From NCBI RefSeq assembly GCF_011493005.1, contig NZ_CP049157.1:124001-188000 (forward strand): a DNA stretch of 64,000 nt, given 5' to 3'. Every line of letters starts with the position of its first letter. The stretch's first letter is position 1. The stretch comes from Caballeronia sp. SBC1. GTDB lineage: Bacteria; Pseudomonadota; Gammaproteobacteria; Burkholderiales; Burkholderiaceae. Below are positions 27,178 to 37,877 of this stretch, one piece after another. Both the position numbers and the translations under genes were made by a program. The notes below the pieces were generated by a model that did not search any database, was not told where the DNA came from, and was given only the letters and a program-made list of their open reading frames with translations.

Positions 27178-27643
27178 GAACTACTCCTATGTCGATGTCC
27201 GACCGGAGCGTTCTTCAGAATGAGAACCACACGGACGAACGTTCGGACGCCTGGGGGCGTCACATGTTCGTCGTGGGGATCTTATGCACGAAGCCAAAGA
27301 CCAGAGCTTTCGTTACCGAAAGGACTTGGGCTTACCAAACCAAGTCTGCCTTTTCCGACGCAGCTTTATAACATTCTGATCATGAGGCCGCAACAAGCAG
27401 CGACGGTCCAACAGGCATAGACCGCCCCATCAACCTGACACCTGAACTTGAAGTGCGGGGAGGCTGACAGGGTCAAACGGGTTCAAACGGATTGATGCCG
27501 GCCGATCGCGCGGGGCCCCTCTGAGCCAGCAACACGTCACCCGGCGTGATTCGAAACGGCCGATCCATAGGTTTCAGCGATCGCCAAGCCCTCCAGAGGA
27601 CAATCGTCTACTTGGAACTATACTGAGGCACTTGGAGGGTTCA
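27178..27643. other. Divergent intergenic region without a supported gene
   Basis: The 466 bases between the FAD monooxygenase and the next plus-strand gene must carry both promoters. Short frames are present, but none has a good start or recognisable product. No clear operator palindrome was seen. Confidence 0.5.
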
Positions 27644-28447
27644 ATGGCAGATCATGACCGACTACATCCACTACGTCCGCTCCTGAAAAATTGGATTTGG
27701 GAGCATGGTCGGATTGGGACCCGCTATCTCGACTGCGTCGATGGCGAAATCAAGTTCGATGAAGGCAAGAAATCGCATTTCGCAGCCGAGAACTATATCT
27801 ATGTAGCTCTTGATAAAGACGCTAAAGACGATCCATCCGCGGATGGTCCTTCGATCCAGGACGCGGGTCTTGCCCGGTTTTTGCGGGCGGCGCAATTAGG
27901 CACGCCAGAGGAAGCCGGTTCTGTAGCGGAAGTTCAGCGCGCGGTGCAGGATTGCGTGGAGCTCGGCCTGTTTAGCGCCTATCAACTGGAGGCTCGGGAG
28001 GCATTGGCCCGCTATGCGCAGGAGGCCATGTTCGACGACGAGATCCGCGCGGCGGTTGTAGAAGACATCCGGCGTATTTACACCGGCATGCGGGAGCAAC
28101 TGGCGCTGTACGATTTCAGCGTGCTTTACGGCTTGCCCACGCCGCTGCTGATCAGCGAGACGCCCTTCATCGACTGGCGCGTGCGCGCCACTCCGGGACT
28201 TCCGTTTGTATCGCTTCCGTTGGGACCTTACTGCCTGCTGGTAGGCGCGGTATCGGGCAGAAAAAGCCGGATCGGCCCGGTGGTCTGGAAGGCCGCCTCG
28301 GCGATGGGCCCATTGAAGGACCACAACCGCCTGATCGCGCAGCACGCACGCCTGTGGCTGGTGGCAACTACGGATGACCAGCTCGTCGCGGCGCAAAGCC
28401 GCCTTGCCGCAGCCATGGGCTCCAGGCAAGAGGATGCGAAGCCCTGA
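27644..28447 (+). CDS. Hypothetical protein, loosely DUF4238-like
   Basis: The 267-residue soluble protein starts at the ATG at 27644, with ggagg nine bases upstream. The final third has TPLLISETPFIDWR, a strand-rich PFVSLPLGPYCLLVGAVSG segment and HNRLIAQHARLWLVATTD. This layout (a fixed acidic/aromatic block, a PL.P. strand, then N-x-x-x-A) loosely recalls DUF4238. The relationship is weak and no function is proposed. No operon partner is evident. Confidence 0.7.
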   Translation: MADHDRLHPLRPLLKNWIWEHGRIGTRYLDCVDGEIKFDEGKKSHFAAENYIYVALDKDAKDDPSADGPSIQDAGLARFLRAAQLGTPEEAGSVAEVQRAVQDCVELGLFSAYQLEAREALARYAQEAMFDDEIRAAVVEDIRRIYTGMREQLALYDFSVLYGLPTPLLISETPFIDWRVRATPGLPFVSLPLGPYCLLVGAVSGRKSRIGPVVWKAASAMGPLKDHNRLIAQHARLWLVATTDDQLVAAQSRLAAAMGSRQEDAKP

Positions 28448-28688
28448 TCGCTGGAGCCAGCCATTGCTGACAGACGGCCGATCCGTTGCAGCGCGGCTAT
28501 GCTGGATGGCCGGATCTCATCTACGGCCAGCCCCGCCATCTCCAGGCATGCAGGTCGTGGTCGACAATACCGTGCGTGCTACGCTGCGGCTCCGTTCCCC
28601 CGAAACTGTTACCCTGTCCGTTCCCGACCGCAGCTTGGTCGCACGTGGCGGAGCCAAGCGCTTGGCGTCAAGCAACACAGGATTTTGA

Positions 28689-29732
<1,044 letters not shown>

Positions 29733-29802
29733 AGGTGGAGGAGCAGTCGCTCTTACAACTACTGCTTGCGAATCTTCAAGCGATTGCGCCTCCAGCGGTC
29801 GA

Positions 29803-29865
29803 TCAGTTCCCGTCACCGTTCACCTTGACGATCTGACCGTTGATCTCGTCGCTCGCGAGGCTTGC
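29803..29865 (-). pseudogene. C-terminal remnant of an SDR oxidoreductase
   Basis: On the minus strand the last 20 codons read ASLASDEINGQIVKVNGDGN, then a stop. This matches the C-terminal end of short-chain dehydrogenases (LASDE.....GQ.I.V.GG). Nothing upstream continues it, so it would be a deletion remnant. The rest of the 350-base gap between mreB and the VOC gene shows no gene. Confidence 0.35.
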
Positions 29866-30084
29866 AGATCATGTTATGTAATCCTTATCTTTTTGAGTTC
29901 CTACATCTTTTGATCGCCATTATCAGAGTCATCGCGTTTTGGTGCCGAACAAACTATTCAGCTTGACCGCGCGATCGTCGGCTATGGTCGATAAAGCGCC
30001 TATGGCGGCATTGATACGCCAAAGCCGGAGTGTTGAGCTCCACTTGATGGAGGCATATGTTTCGGATGCTATTCACATCTCCTT

Positions 30085-30486
30085 TTAGAACAGCTTTTGC
30101 CATTGATCCTGTTTGTGCATATCTGCGCGGGTGTTGACCTCGATCAGGACGCCACCAGGCGAGCGGCAAAAGAACCGCGAGCCACGCGAGTTGTTAAAGA
30201 CCTCCGTTTCCATGCGAACGCCGCCCTCCAGAAATTCCTTATACAGGGTATGGACATCATCCAGGCTCTCGAGCTCCAGGCCGAAGTGGAAGTTTTTGGG
30301 CCAAACTGGCACCTCCTCCGTGACGTGGTCCAGAACGATGTCAAAACCATCCCGTTTGAGCAGGCAGCTCTCTCCAGCGGCGACGATCTCGCAGCCGAGG
30401 TATTTCTCGAAAAATGCAGCCGTTTCGGCTACGTTGGTAGTGGGAAAGCTCAGGTGGTTCAGCTTTGCTTCTTTATGAAGATTCAT
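30085..30486 (-). CDS. VOC-family (glyoxalase/dioxygenase fold) protein
   Basis: The 133-residue protein has the paired beta-alpha-beta-beta-beta modules of the vicinal oxygen chelate superfamily: LNHLSFPTTNVAETAAFFEKYLG at the start, FHFGLELESLDDVHTLY in the middle and GSRFFCRSPGGVLIEVNT near the end. Metal ligands are likely His10, His/Glu of the second module and Glu near the end. The specific reaction is unknown. The ATG at 30486 is the family start; the frame is open further upstream. Confidence 0.88.
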   Translation of the reverse strand: MNLHKEAKLNHLSFPTTNVAETAAFFEKYLGCEIVAAGESCLLKRDGFDIVLDHVTEEVPVWPKNFHFGLELESLDDVHTLYKEFLEGGVRMETEVFNNSRGSRFFCRSPGGVLIEVNTRADMHKQDQWQKLF

Positions 30487-30811
30487 GATCGATCTCGCGG
30501 AAAGGTTGAAATGCGCCGTAGAGGGAACGGTCACCGATCGGACCGCTATGCGGTTGTGCCGATCGTGCGATGTTCCACAGGGTCTATTTTGCGAGTAATT
30601 GCTCGACTTTAAAACTCGCATTAGACCGTGCACCCGCCTTGGCCCACAGCCCAGAAATGACGGGGGTTTTAGGCATGTGCCACAGCAACGTATGAACGAT
30701 TGCTCGCATTTCCAAAGCCGCCCGAACAGCTCTCGCTATCTCGGAACCAGGATGCACGCGGTGGTGACTCGACGACTCCTGAAGACGTTCTTCCGCAGCC
30801 CGGAAAGGCGC

Positions 30812-31453
30812 CTATTTGCGGGCTCGCGCCTTTCCGGGTTGACGATCCACAATCCCCAAGTATCCGAATAAGGCACGGCTGACACGGCTTTCCAGATCTC
30901 GTCGATCCGTTTCACCGCGCTCTCCCGCTGCGTCCACCATGGCGCGAACGACCACGATAAGGTCGTCAGCCGCGGTCTCCATGTTTAGCTGCGCTGGAAT
31001 GTCCTCACGGGTCAGAATCTGCCGAATCACCTCGCGGAAAGCAGCCTTCGATGTCGCCAGTTCATTGGCAATGGCGGGACGGTTTTCCTCGAAGTCGAGT
31101 GCGCGTGCAAGCGCAGGACGACGCAGTTGCTGGTGGACCGAGACGGTAATCAGGTGCCTCAATGCCCCCTGACCCGTGGGTTCGCTCAATGCGCCTGCAG
31201 CCTCTGCAAAGAACACGGCCCCTTCCCTCTTGCTAAGGGCAACAATAAGCGCGTCCTTGTTGGGAAAGTATTGATACAGCGAGCCGACGCCAACGCCCGC
31301 GCGCTGCGCGACGAGATTGGTATTCATCCCGTCCATCCCCTTCGTTTCGAGCACGCGGGCCGCTGCCTCCAGAATCGTGGCAACGGTTTGTTCGGCACGG
31401 GATTGCTGTGGAATCTTTCGCGGCTTTAATGATTGACGCTTATTCGTCGTCAC
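30812..31453 (-). CDS. TetR/AcrR-family transcriptional regulator
   Basis: The 213-residue repressor-type protein has a TetR helix-turn-helix (ILEAAARVLETKGMDGMN then VAQRAGVGVGSLYQYFPNKDAL) and a C-terminal TetR_C-type ligand domain. The GTG at 31453 is chosen because the longer in-frame start at 31534 adds sequence unlike the family. It is divergent from the phosphate transporter gene but about 200 bases away, so it may regulate the VOC gene, itself or the transporter. Confidence 0.88.
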   Translation of the reverse strand: MTTNKRQSLKPRKIPQQSRAEQTVATILEAAARVLETKGMDGMNTNLVAQRAGVGVGSLYQYFPNKDALIVALSKREGAVFFAEAAGALSEPTGQGALRHLITVSVHQQLRRPALARALDFEENRPAIANELATSKAAFREVIRQILTREDIPAQLNMETAADDLIVVVRAMVDAAGERGETDRRDLESRVSRALFGYLGIVDRQPGKARARK

Positions 31454-31662
31454 GATCCGACCTGTTAGAAAGCGAGTATTAGCTCGGATTCTACAGCGGA
31501 ACGGATGAATGTTTACCCCATCAGCAAGGGACACGGCCGGTTAGTTAGCAGCATGTTTAAAAACAATAGACAGGTATCCGAAATATAAATGCAATAAATC
31601 CTTCACTGAGCCATTTGAAGGCTAGTTGTACGATAGCAGTCCTGCAGTCACGGGAAATGATC

Positions 31663-33249
31663 ATGCCAGATCTCATGTTTCCTCAGACAAGTGCGGTCAG
31701 CGAGCGTGCTCGTAGCGCGAGTCTGGCAATCTTCCTGCTGATCATCGCCATTGGCGTCGCTTACGTCGCCGTTCATCTGGTCATAGATCTCGAGCCGGTT
31801 CAACAAAGCTCTGCATTCCCTTACGTCCTGCTCGGGTTCGCGCTGCTGATCGCGCTTGGCTTCGAGTTCGTCAATGGTTTTCACGACACAGCGAATGCCG
31901 TGGCCACCGTTATCTACACTCACTCGCTAACACCGAATCTCGCCGTGCTTTGGTCGGGCGCGTGGAATTTTGCGGGCGTCATGGTTTCCAGCGGCGCGGT
32001 AGCGTTCGGGATTGTGCAGTTGCTCCCCGTCGAACTGATTTTGCAGGTGGGCGGGCACGCGGGTTTCGCCATGGTGTTTGCGCTATTAATTGCGGCGATC
32101 GTCTGGAACCTGGCAACCTGGTATTTCGGACTCCCCTCCTCCAGTTCGCATACCTTGATTGGTTCGATCATAGGCGTCGGCCTGATGAATCAGCTGATGC
32201 GCGGTCCCTCCGGCACCAGCGGGGTCGACTGGGCGCAGGCGGTCGGTGTCGGAAAGTCACTGCTGTTTTCGCCGATTGTCGGTTTTTTGCTCGCGGGGCT
32301 GCTTCTGCTGATACTCAAGGCCGTGGTGCGCGTCCCCGCGCTCTATGCGGAACCAGTCGGGAACAAGCCACCTCCGCTCTGGATTCGCGGCGTGCTGATC
32401 CTGACCTGTACAGGAGTCTCCTTCGCCCATGGATCGAACGATGGGCAGAAGGGTATGGGCCTGATCATGCTGATCCTCATTGGCACGGTGCCGACAGCTT
32501 ATGCTCTGAACAAAGCAGTCACTCCCGCGCAAACGCAGACTTTCGTGAACGCTGCACACCAGGCATCCGCCGTGTTCGGCAAGTACGCTCCGAGCTCCGC
32601 CACTTCCGCGAACCCTCGCGCGGATGTCGAAACATATGTGCGGACCCGTCAGATGACGCAGGCAACGCTGCCGGCGATAAAACAACTGACCGACACCGTG
32701 GCCCAGCAGGTCACAACAGCGGGGTCGATCAGCACCGTTCCGCCAAGCCTGGTCGACAATGTCCGCAACAGCATGTATGTGGTGTCGGAAGCAATTCGTC
32801 TGATGGAAGCGTCAAAGCAGCCTGCCTTCACGGCCGACGACCTGACCACTATCAATGCCTACAACCTGCAACTTAATCACGCGACCAAATTCATCCCCAC
32901 ATGGGTCAAGGTCGCGGTTGCCATTGCACTGGGACTCGGCACGATGGTCGGCTGGAAGCGGATTGTCGTGACGGTCGGCGAAAAAATCGGCAAGCAGCAC
33001 TTGACCTATGGTCAGGGCGCATCGGCAGAGGTGGTCGCAATGCTGACCATCGGAGCCGCGGATCTATACGGACTCCCGGTATCGACCACGCACATACTGA
33101 CGTCGGGCGTCGCGGGCACGATGGCAGCGAATGGATCGGGCCTCCAATGGAACACCCTGAGAAGCCTGGTGCTGGCCTGGGTGCTGACGCTGCCGGCGTC
33201 CATTGCGTTGGCCGGGGCGCTCTATTGGATTTTTCGGGCGATCGCCTGA
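31663..33249 (+). CDS. pit: PiT-family inorganic phosphate transporter
   Basis: This low-affinity phosphate:H+ (metal-phosphate) symporter has 528 residues. The two duplicated PiT signatures are present: GFEFVNGFHDTANAVATVIY in the N-terminal half and VSFAHGSNDGQKGMGLIMLI in the middle. A long hydrophilic loop of about 130 residues (from about residue 285) separates the two membrane halves, and the C-terminal half ends LPVSTTHILTSGVAG. About ten to twelve membrane helices are visible. The ATG at 31663 has a gggaa box at a usable distance; an ATG two codons earlier is possible. There is no PhoU-like partner beside it. Confidence 0.92.
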   Translation: MPDLMFPQTSAVSERARSASLAIFLLIIAIGVAYVAVHLVIDLEPVQQSSAFPYVLLGFALLIALGFEFVNGFHDTANAVATVIYTHSLTPNLAVLWSGAWNFAGVMVSSGAVAFGIVQLLPVELILQVGGHAGFAMVFALLIAAIVWNLATWYFGLPSSSSHTLIGSIIGVGLMNQLMRGPSGTSGVDWAQAVGVGKSLLFSPIVGFLLAGLLLLILKAVVRVPALYAEPVGNKPPPLWIRGVLILTCTGVSFAHGSNDGQKGMGLIMLILIGTVPTAYALNKAVTPAQTQTFVNAAHQASAVFGKYAPSSATSANPRADVETYVRTRQMTQATLPAIKQLTDTVAQQVTTAGSISTVPPSLVDNVRNSMYVVSEAIRLMEASKQPAFTADDLTTINAYNLQLNHATKFIPTWVKVAVAIALGLGTMVGWKRIVVTVGEKIGKQHLTYGQGASAEVVAMLTIGAADLYGLPVSTTHILTSGVAGTMAANGSGLQWNTLRSLVLAWVLTLPASIALAGALYWIFRAIA

Positions 33250-33390
33250 AGCACATAGGCCGCGCACGTTTCCATTCATTCCCGGTGGCGACGCACGCGG
33301 GCTTGGGCCGTCGAGTCTTTGCTGTATGTGCCATGGTGCATGCGCTGAACTGAACCGAACGACGCACCGGACGGCATCGACACTACCGTG

Positions 33391-34437
33391 TTATCGCGCC
33401 TTGCTCGCCGTTGCAACCCACTGTTCAAATTGCGGTTTGTTGCCCGCGAGCCAATCGTCGGCGAGCTTCGTGATCTGCGTAGACGAACCACCGTTCTTAC
33501 TGATTGCATACTCCCATTGCGACCACGTTGCGACAGGGAATTTGATCTGTTCGATCAGCAACTTGATTGCGGGATTGGCGGCGATGAACTCCTTGTTCGC
33601 CACGGAATCGAAGTTCCATGACGACATCGCCATGCGGCAGGGGTCAGCACCGCCAGCACAGCCTTCCACTCCTTTCACAAGGGCCGTTCCCTTGTTGGGC
33701 ACATTGGGCGGCAAGGCATCCGCGGGCGTAGGCAGCCATACCACGTCCTTTCCCGGAACCAGTGCGTTCGTTGCCCAGGACGGACTCCAGGCGTAGAAAA
33801 ACGCGGGCTTGCCTTCCTTCACGCGCGTAACTGCATCTACCATCAACGCCTCGTATTTGCCGCGCACGGCATGGACGGTTTGCTTGAGCCCGAATTTATC
33901 GAGTTGGTAGTCCACTACGTCACCGCAACTCCAGCCCGGGTCGCAACTGATCAGTTCCGCACGCCCGTCGCTGCCGAACAGCCCCGCTATCTTGGGATCC
34001 TTCAACTGCTCAAGACTAGTGATGTTGTACGCAAGCGCAGTCTTCCTGTCGATGACATAGCCATTGATGCCGCCGCCTACAATCATGCCGCTGCCGACTA
34101 TTTGCGCCTGCTTCTCAACAGCTTGAAAACCTGGCTCGCGCTGCGGGAAATTTACATCGGTCGCCAGATCCTCGTCCCCCTGCGCCGCAGCCTGGAAGAA
34201 CAGCGTGGTGTTCATCGTGCTCAGCTTCACGTCGTAGCCGAGCGCCTTCATTGCTTTCATCACGATCTGTGCCGCGACATAATTCCCGCCAAGGCTGTCG
34301 CCTTGCGCGTAGTGAATCGTCTTGCCATCGCCGGGCAGCGTTGGCGTGGTCTGCGTGGCTGCAACCACCCTCGCCGATGTCAGGCCGACAACTGCGACAG
34401 CTGCGAGTGCGCTTACTGCCCGGACAAATGATCTCAT
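33391..34437 (-). CDS. Glycine betaine/proline-type ABC transporter substrate-binding protein (ProX-like)
   Basis: This is a periplasmic binding protein of the OpuAC/ProX family, 348 residues, with a signal peptide cleaved near ARVVAA. Aromatic residues that may form a quaternary ammonium cage occur in CDPGWSCGDVVDYQLDKFGL and FFYAWSPSWATN. Two cysteine pairs (CDPGWSC and CAGGADPC) suggest disulfides. It is the last gene of a minus-strand operon with permease and ATPase. A closely similar second copy is at 46582-47610. The ATG at 34437 is preceded by aaagaggag. Exact ligand unknown; the operon suggests a betaine-like compound. Confidence 0.9.
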   Translation of the reverse strand: MRSFVRAVSALAAVAVVGLTSARVVAATQTTPTLPGDGKTIHYAQGDSLGGNYVAAQIVMKAMKALGYDVKLSTMNTTLFFQAAAQGDEDLATDVNFPQREPGFQAVEKQAQIVGSGMIVGGGINGYVIDRKTALAYNITSLEQLKDPKIAGLFGSDGRAELISCDPGWSCGDVVDYQLDKFGLKQTVHAVRGKYEALMVDAVTRVKEGKPAFFYAWSPSWATNALVPGKDVVWLPTPADALPPNVPNKGTALVKGVEGCAGGADPCRMAMSSWNFDSVANKEFIAANPAIKLLIEQIKFPVATWSQWEYAISKNGGSSTQITKLADDWLAGNKPQFEQWVATASKAR

Positions 34438-34542
34438 CAATGCTCCTCTTTCGTGATCGTTCGATCGTCTGGTTTTCAAACCAGACGCGCTTTGTGTATG
34501 TTTACTTAGTTTTACTAATATCACCCGATTTCCGATACGTCA

Positions 34543-35493
34543 TTACAGGGCTTTTTCCGCATCGCGGGCCGTGTCTGGCGCCGTGCCCCGTGGAATTCGT
34601 CCACCCCGGATAAACCTCGCCAGCACCGGCAGAAGCGCGCTGCGGGTTCCGCCCTTCGACTGGGCCAACTTCTGGGTGATCCGGTCAAGCATCATTGCGA
34701 GGAGCACAATAGCGATACCGCCTATGGCCGCCTGGCCGACATCGAGACGTCCCAGCCCTTGAAGCACCACCAGGCCAAGGCCCTCGGCACCGATCATCGC
34801 GATCACTACGGACATCACCATGGCGGTGAGCACGGTCTGGTTGAGACCGCCAAGGATGGTCGGGATTGCCAGCGGCAACTGCACCTCCCAAAGAAGCTGA
34901 CGCTTGTCTGCTCCGAAAGCGAGACCCGCTTCAACAATCTCATGGTCGACCATGCGAATCCCGAGGTGAGTGAAGCGGATGAGCGGCGGCATGGCCGTGA
35001 TGACGACCGCGACCTCGCCCGGTACCGTACCCACGCCAAAGAGCATCACCACCGGCACGAGATACACAAACGTCGGTGTGGTCTGCATGATGTCCAGCAC
35101 CGGACGGACGATCCGCCAGACGCGGTCGCTGCGCGCACACCAAATGCCGATCGGAATGCCGATCACCGCGCAGAACACAATTGCGGTTGCGATCAGCGAG
35201 AGCGTTGTGATGGCTTGAGCCCAGACGCCCAGCATCGCAATCACGATCAGCCCCACTACGGTGAACGCAGCGACCCCAAGGCTCGCCAACCGCCACGCGA
35301 GCAGGAACATCAACAACAACATGAGCGGGAACGGGATCGCGTGAAGCACGCTGTCGTTGAAGTGCAATAGCCGTTCGACGGGCCATTTGATGAGCAGAAA
35401 AAACGGGCGCAGGTTGAGCGCGATCCATTGCACACCGTGCTGAATCCAATCGCCGACCGGCAGCACTGCAAGATCATCGGCTTTAATTAACAT
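34543..35493 (-). CDS. Betaine-type ABC transporter permease (ProW-like)
   Basis: The 316-residue inner membrane permease has six or more helices and the EAA loop IVEAGLAFGADKRQLLWEVQLPLAIPTIL, typical of ProW/OpuAB. The N-terminal DWIQHGVQWIALNLRPFF is characteristic of ProW. Its start overlaps the end of the ATPase gene by 11 bases. It forms the channel for the substrate delivered by the binding protein at 33391. Confidence 0.92.
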   Translation of the reverse strand: MLIKADDLAVLPVGDWIQHGVQWIALNLRPFFLLIKWPVERLLHFNDSVLHAIPFPLMLLLMFLLAWRLASLGVAAFTVVGLIVIAMLGVWAQAITTLSLIATAIVFCAVIGIPIGIWCARSDRVWRIVRPVLDIMQTTPTFVYLVPVVMLFGVGTVPGEVAVVITAMPPLIRFTHLGIRMVDHEIVEAGLAFGADKRQLLWEVQLPLAIPTILGGLNQTVLTAMVMSVVIAMIGAEGLGLVVLQGLGRLDVGQAAIGGIAIVLLAMMLDRITQKLAQSKGGTRSALLPVLARFIRGGRIPRGTAPDTARDAEKAL

Positions 35494-36667
35494 GGCGTAC
35501 TCCCGCGGCGCTCGGAGCGCCAATGCCGGCAAGAATCTGCCCGGCTTCCAGACGGCCTATCAGCCGGCCGGTGTCGTCTATGACGCCGATCGTTCCACCG
35601 GCGCGATAACTGCCGGCGACGTCGACAAGCTTGGTATGAGCGGGTACGCAGGTGAAGCGGGTGTCCGGCCGGGGCATCGAGCCGCCGCGTGCCAGTTCGA
35701 TCCCGGACGCCGTCACGGTGCCGAGGATGCGCTCATCGGCGTCGAGCATGAAACCCGGTCCCGGTTCGCCGGAAGCGTCGCCCAGCACGATCCCGGCCGG
35801 GCCGCGCAGGATGGTCACGAGCGACGTCATCACCGAACCTGCATCGAACAGTCTTCCGCGGTCGACTTCACGGGTGAACGCAGCGACGTAATCACTGCCC
35901 GGTTCAAGCACGATCGATTGCGGCGTGCCTTCACGCACAAGCCGTCCCTCCGACATGATGGCAATGCGCGAGCCGAGCTTGAGCGCTTCCTGGAAGTCAT
36001 GTGTGATGAACAGGATGGTCTTGCTTAACGTGCGCTGCAGGCGCAACAACTCGTCCTGCATCTCGGTGCGGATCAGCGGGTCCAGCGCGCTGAACGCTTC
36101 GTCCATGATGAGGATGTCGGCATCGGTGGCAAGCGCACGCGCCAGGCCAACGCGTTGACGCATCCCGCCGCTCAGTTCATGCGGCATGTGGTATCCCCAG
36201 CGCGCGAGGCCGACAACGCTCAGCACTTCCTCGGCGCGCTTGCGCCGCTCGGGGGCCGACATGCCGCGCAGCTTCAACCCGAACTCGACGTTTTCGATAA
36301 CCCGTCTGTTCGGCAGCAACGCGAAATGCTGAAAGACCATGGAGATCCGATTGCGCCGCACATCACGCAAACCGGCTTCGTCGAGCGTGCAGATGTCCTC
36401 GTCGTCCAGCAGGATCTTCCCGGCGCTCGGTTCGTTGAGCCGATTAATGCAGCGTGCCAGCGTGGACTTGCCCGAACCCGACAGTCCCATGATCATGTAC
36501 ATCGCACCCGACGGCACACTCAGGGAAACGTCGTCGAGACCGACGACCTGGCCCAGCGTCTCCTGCACCTCCGACTTGGTTTTCCCGGCGTTCAGCATTG
36601 CCAACGCCCTCTCCGGCTTGTCCGTGAACACCTTGTACAAGTGCTCGATCTTCAAGCGCTCGGTCAT
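35483..36667 (-). CDS. Betaine-type ABC transporter ATPase (ProV-like) with CBS-type tail
   Basis: This is a 394-residue ATPase. Walker A is GLSGSGKST, the signature HELSGGMRQRVGLARALA, and Walker B ILIMDEAFSALD. The N-terminal GKTKSEVQETLGQVVGLDDVS extension and the C-terminal pair of CBS-like modules are features of ProV/OpuAA, where the tail senses ionic strength or nucleotides. The start at 36667 has agaggagaag upstream. It overlaps the NIPSNAP gene by four bases at its 5' end and the permease at its 3' end. Confidence 0.92.
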   Translation of the reverse strand: MTERLKIEHLYKVFTDKPERALAMLNAGKTKSEVQETLGQVVGLDDVSLSVPSGAMYMIMGLSGSGKSTLARCINRLNEPSAGKILLDDEDICTLDEAGLRDVRRNRISMVFQHFALLPNRRVIENVEFGLKLRGMSAPERRKRAEEVLSVVGLARWGYHMPHELSGGMRQRVGLARALATDADILIMDEAFSALDPLIRTEMQDELLRLQRTLSKTILFITHDFQEALKLGSRIAIMSEGRLVREGTPQSIVLEPGSDYVAAFTREVDRGRLFDAGSVMTSLVTILRGPAGIVLGDASGEPGPGFMLDADERILGTVTASGIELARGGSMPRPDTRFTCVPAHTKLVDVAGSYRAGGTIGVIDDTGRLIGRLEAGQILAGIGAPSAAGVRHVN

Positions 36668-37020
36668 AGCCTCTTCTCCTCTTGAGAGCCGGCGGAACGG
36701 GACAGATGCTGCAACGGTGAAAAGTCCGTGGGCACGAGAATCCTGTTTTCCGCCTGCTCGATGTTCTCTGACAGCTTGGGCAGGAAAGCCTGCCATCTTG
36801 GATCGTCCGCCAGTTGCTGACGGCGGCGCGCCCGGTCCTGAAGGTCTGCGTAAGCCCACAAATGCGTCACCTGGCTCAAGGGGCCGATATCGGTCGTGAA
36901 ATACCCTACGAGACCACCAAGGATGGGCTGCTGGATCGCCAACCCTTCCTCGCGCACAAGTTGAAGATAACGGCCCATGCGGCCGTTCTTGATCCGATAG
37001 ATCCGCTCTTCGACAATCAT
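36664..37020 (-). CDS. NIPSNAP-family protein
   Basis: The 118-residue protein begins MIVEERIYRIKNGRMGRYLQL and contains GGLVGYFTTDIGPLSQVTHLWAY, both typical of NIPSNAP ferredoxin-like folds. In bacterial catabolic operons such proteins accompany flavin monooxygenases and transporters, with no proven function. It overlaps both neighbours by four bases, showing tight co-translation. Confidence 0.88.
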   Translation of the reverse strand: MIVEERIYRIKNGRMGRYLQLVREEGLAIQQPILGGLVGYFTTDIGPLSQVTHLWAYADLQDRARRRQQLADDPRWQAFLPKLSENIEQAENRILVPTDFSPLQHLSRSAGSQEEKRL

Positions 37021-37874
37021 CGGCCCGTCTCCTCACGCATCTGCTTATCTTCACCCGCCAGAAAGCGACGCATCATTGTCGCGACGAGATCCGGCGCTTC
37101 GATCAGGATCGAATGCCGCAGGGCGGGCAGGATCTCTAGTTGCGAACCGGGGATGCATTGGTGCATGAAGTTAGCCATGCGCGGATTGGAACCCTGATCC
37201 TCCTCTCCGGTCGCGATCAGGGTCGGTACGCTGATCTGATCGATAAGACCGCCGAAGTCCGTTTGTGCCAGCACGCGATAGGCGGACGCGTAGCAGTCGG
37301 GATCGTTCTCGGCGTTGCGCTGGCGCATGCGCGCGACCAGCTCCGGATTACGCTCCTGAAACCCTTCGGTAAGCCACCGCGACAACGACGCATCGTAGTG
37401 CGAGCCCCGGTCGCCGGCTTGCAGCGCAGCAAGCCGCGCTGCGACCCGCTCACGCTCCTCGGACGTACGGCCAGCTACCGTGGCCAGCAACACGAGCTTC
37501 CGAAGGCGCTGTGCGTGCGTGAGCGCCAGCCGCTGCGCAATCAGGCCACCGAGCGAGAAACCGGCGAGATCGAATTGCGCAAAGCCGACATGGTCAGCGA
37601 GCGCCAGCACGTCACCGACGAAATCATCGATCTCGTAGCGCCCCTTGATCAGCGATGAGCGCCCATGACCACGCAGATCCAGCGTCAGGATGCGGAAAAT
37701 GTCGCCAAGTTTTGCGGCAACGCCTTCCCACGCTTCGAGGCTCGAACCCACGCCGTGAATGCAGACCAGTGAGCGCGAACCCTCCCCCTGAAGCCGATAA
37801 TTCAGCACCACGCCACGGCTGGTGAACGTGCGGTCACCCACCATTTGCGTCGTTGAAGTCCTGGCGGCGTCCAT
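37017..37874 (-). CDS. Alpha/beta-fold hydrolase
   Basis: The 285-residue hydrolase has the oxyanion region VCIHGVGSSLEAWEG, the nucleophile elbow GFSLGG (Ser near residue 118), an acidic residue near TLIATGEEDQ and a catalytic His in LRHSILIEAPDLV. It lies four bases after the LLM monooxygenase, so it probably hydrolyses the monooxygenase or dehydrogenase product (ester, lactone or enamide). Confidence 0.9.
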   Translation of the reverse strand: MDAARTSTTQMVGDRTFTSRGVVLNYRLQGEGSRSLVCIHGVGSSLEAWEGVAAKLGDIFRILTLDLRGHGRSSLIKGRYEIDDFVGDVLALADHVGFAQFDLAGFSLGGLIAQRLALTHAQRLRKLVLLATVAGRTSEERERVAARLAALQAGDRGSHYDASLSRWLTEGFQERNPELVARMRQRNAENDPDCYASAYRVLAQTDFGGLIDQISVPTLIATGEEDQGSNPRMANFMHQCIPGSQLEILPALRHSILIEAPDLVATMMRRFLAGEDKQMREETGR

Positions 37875-37877
37875 GGC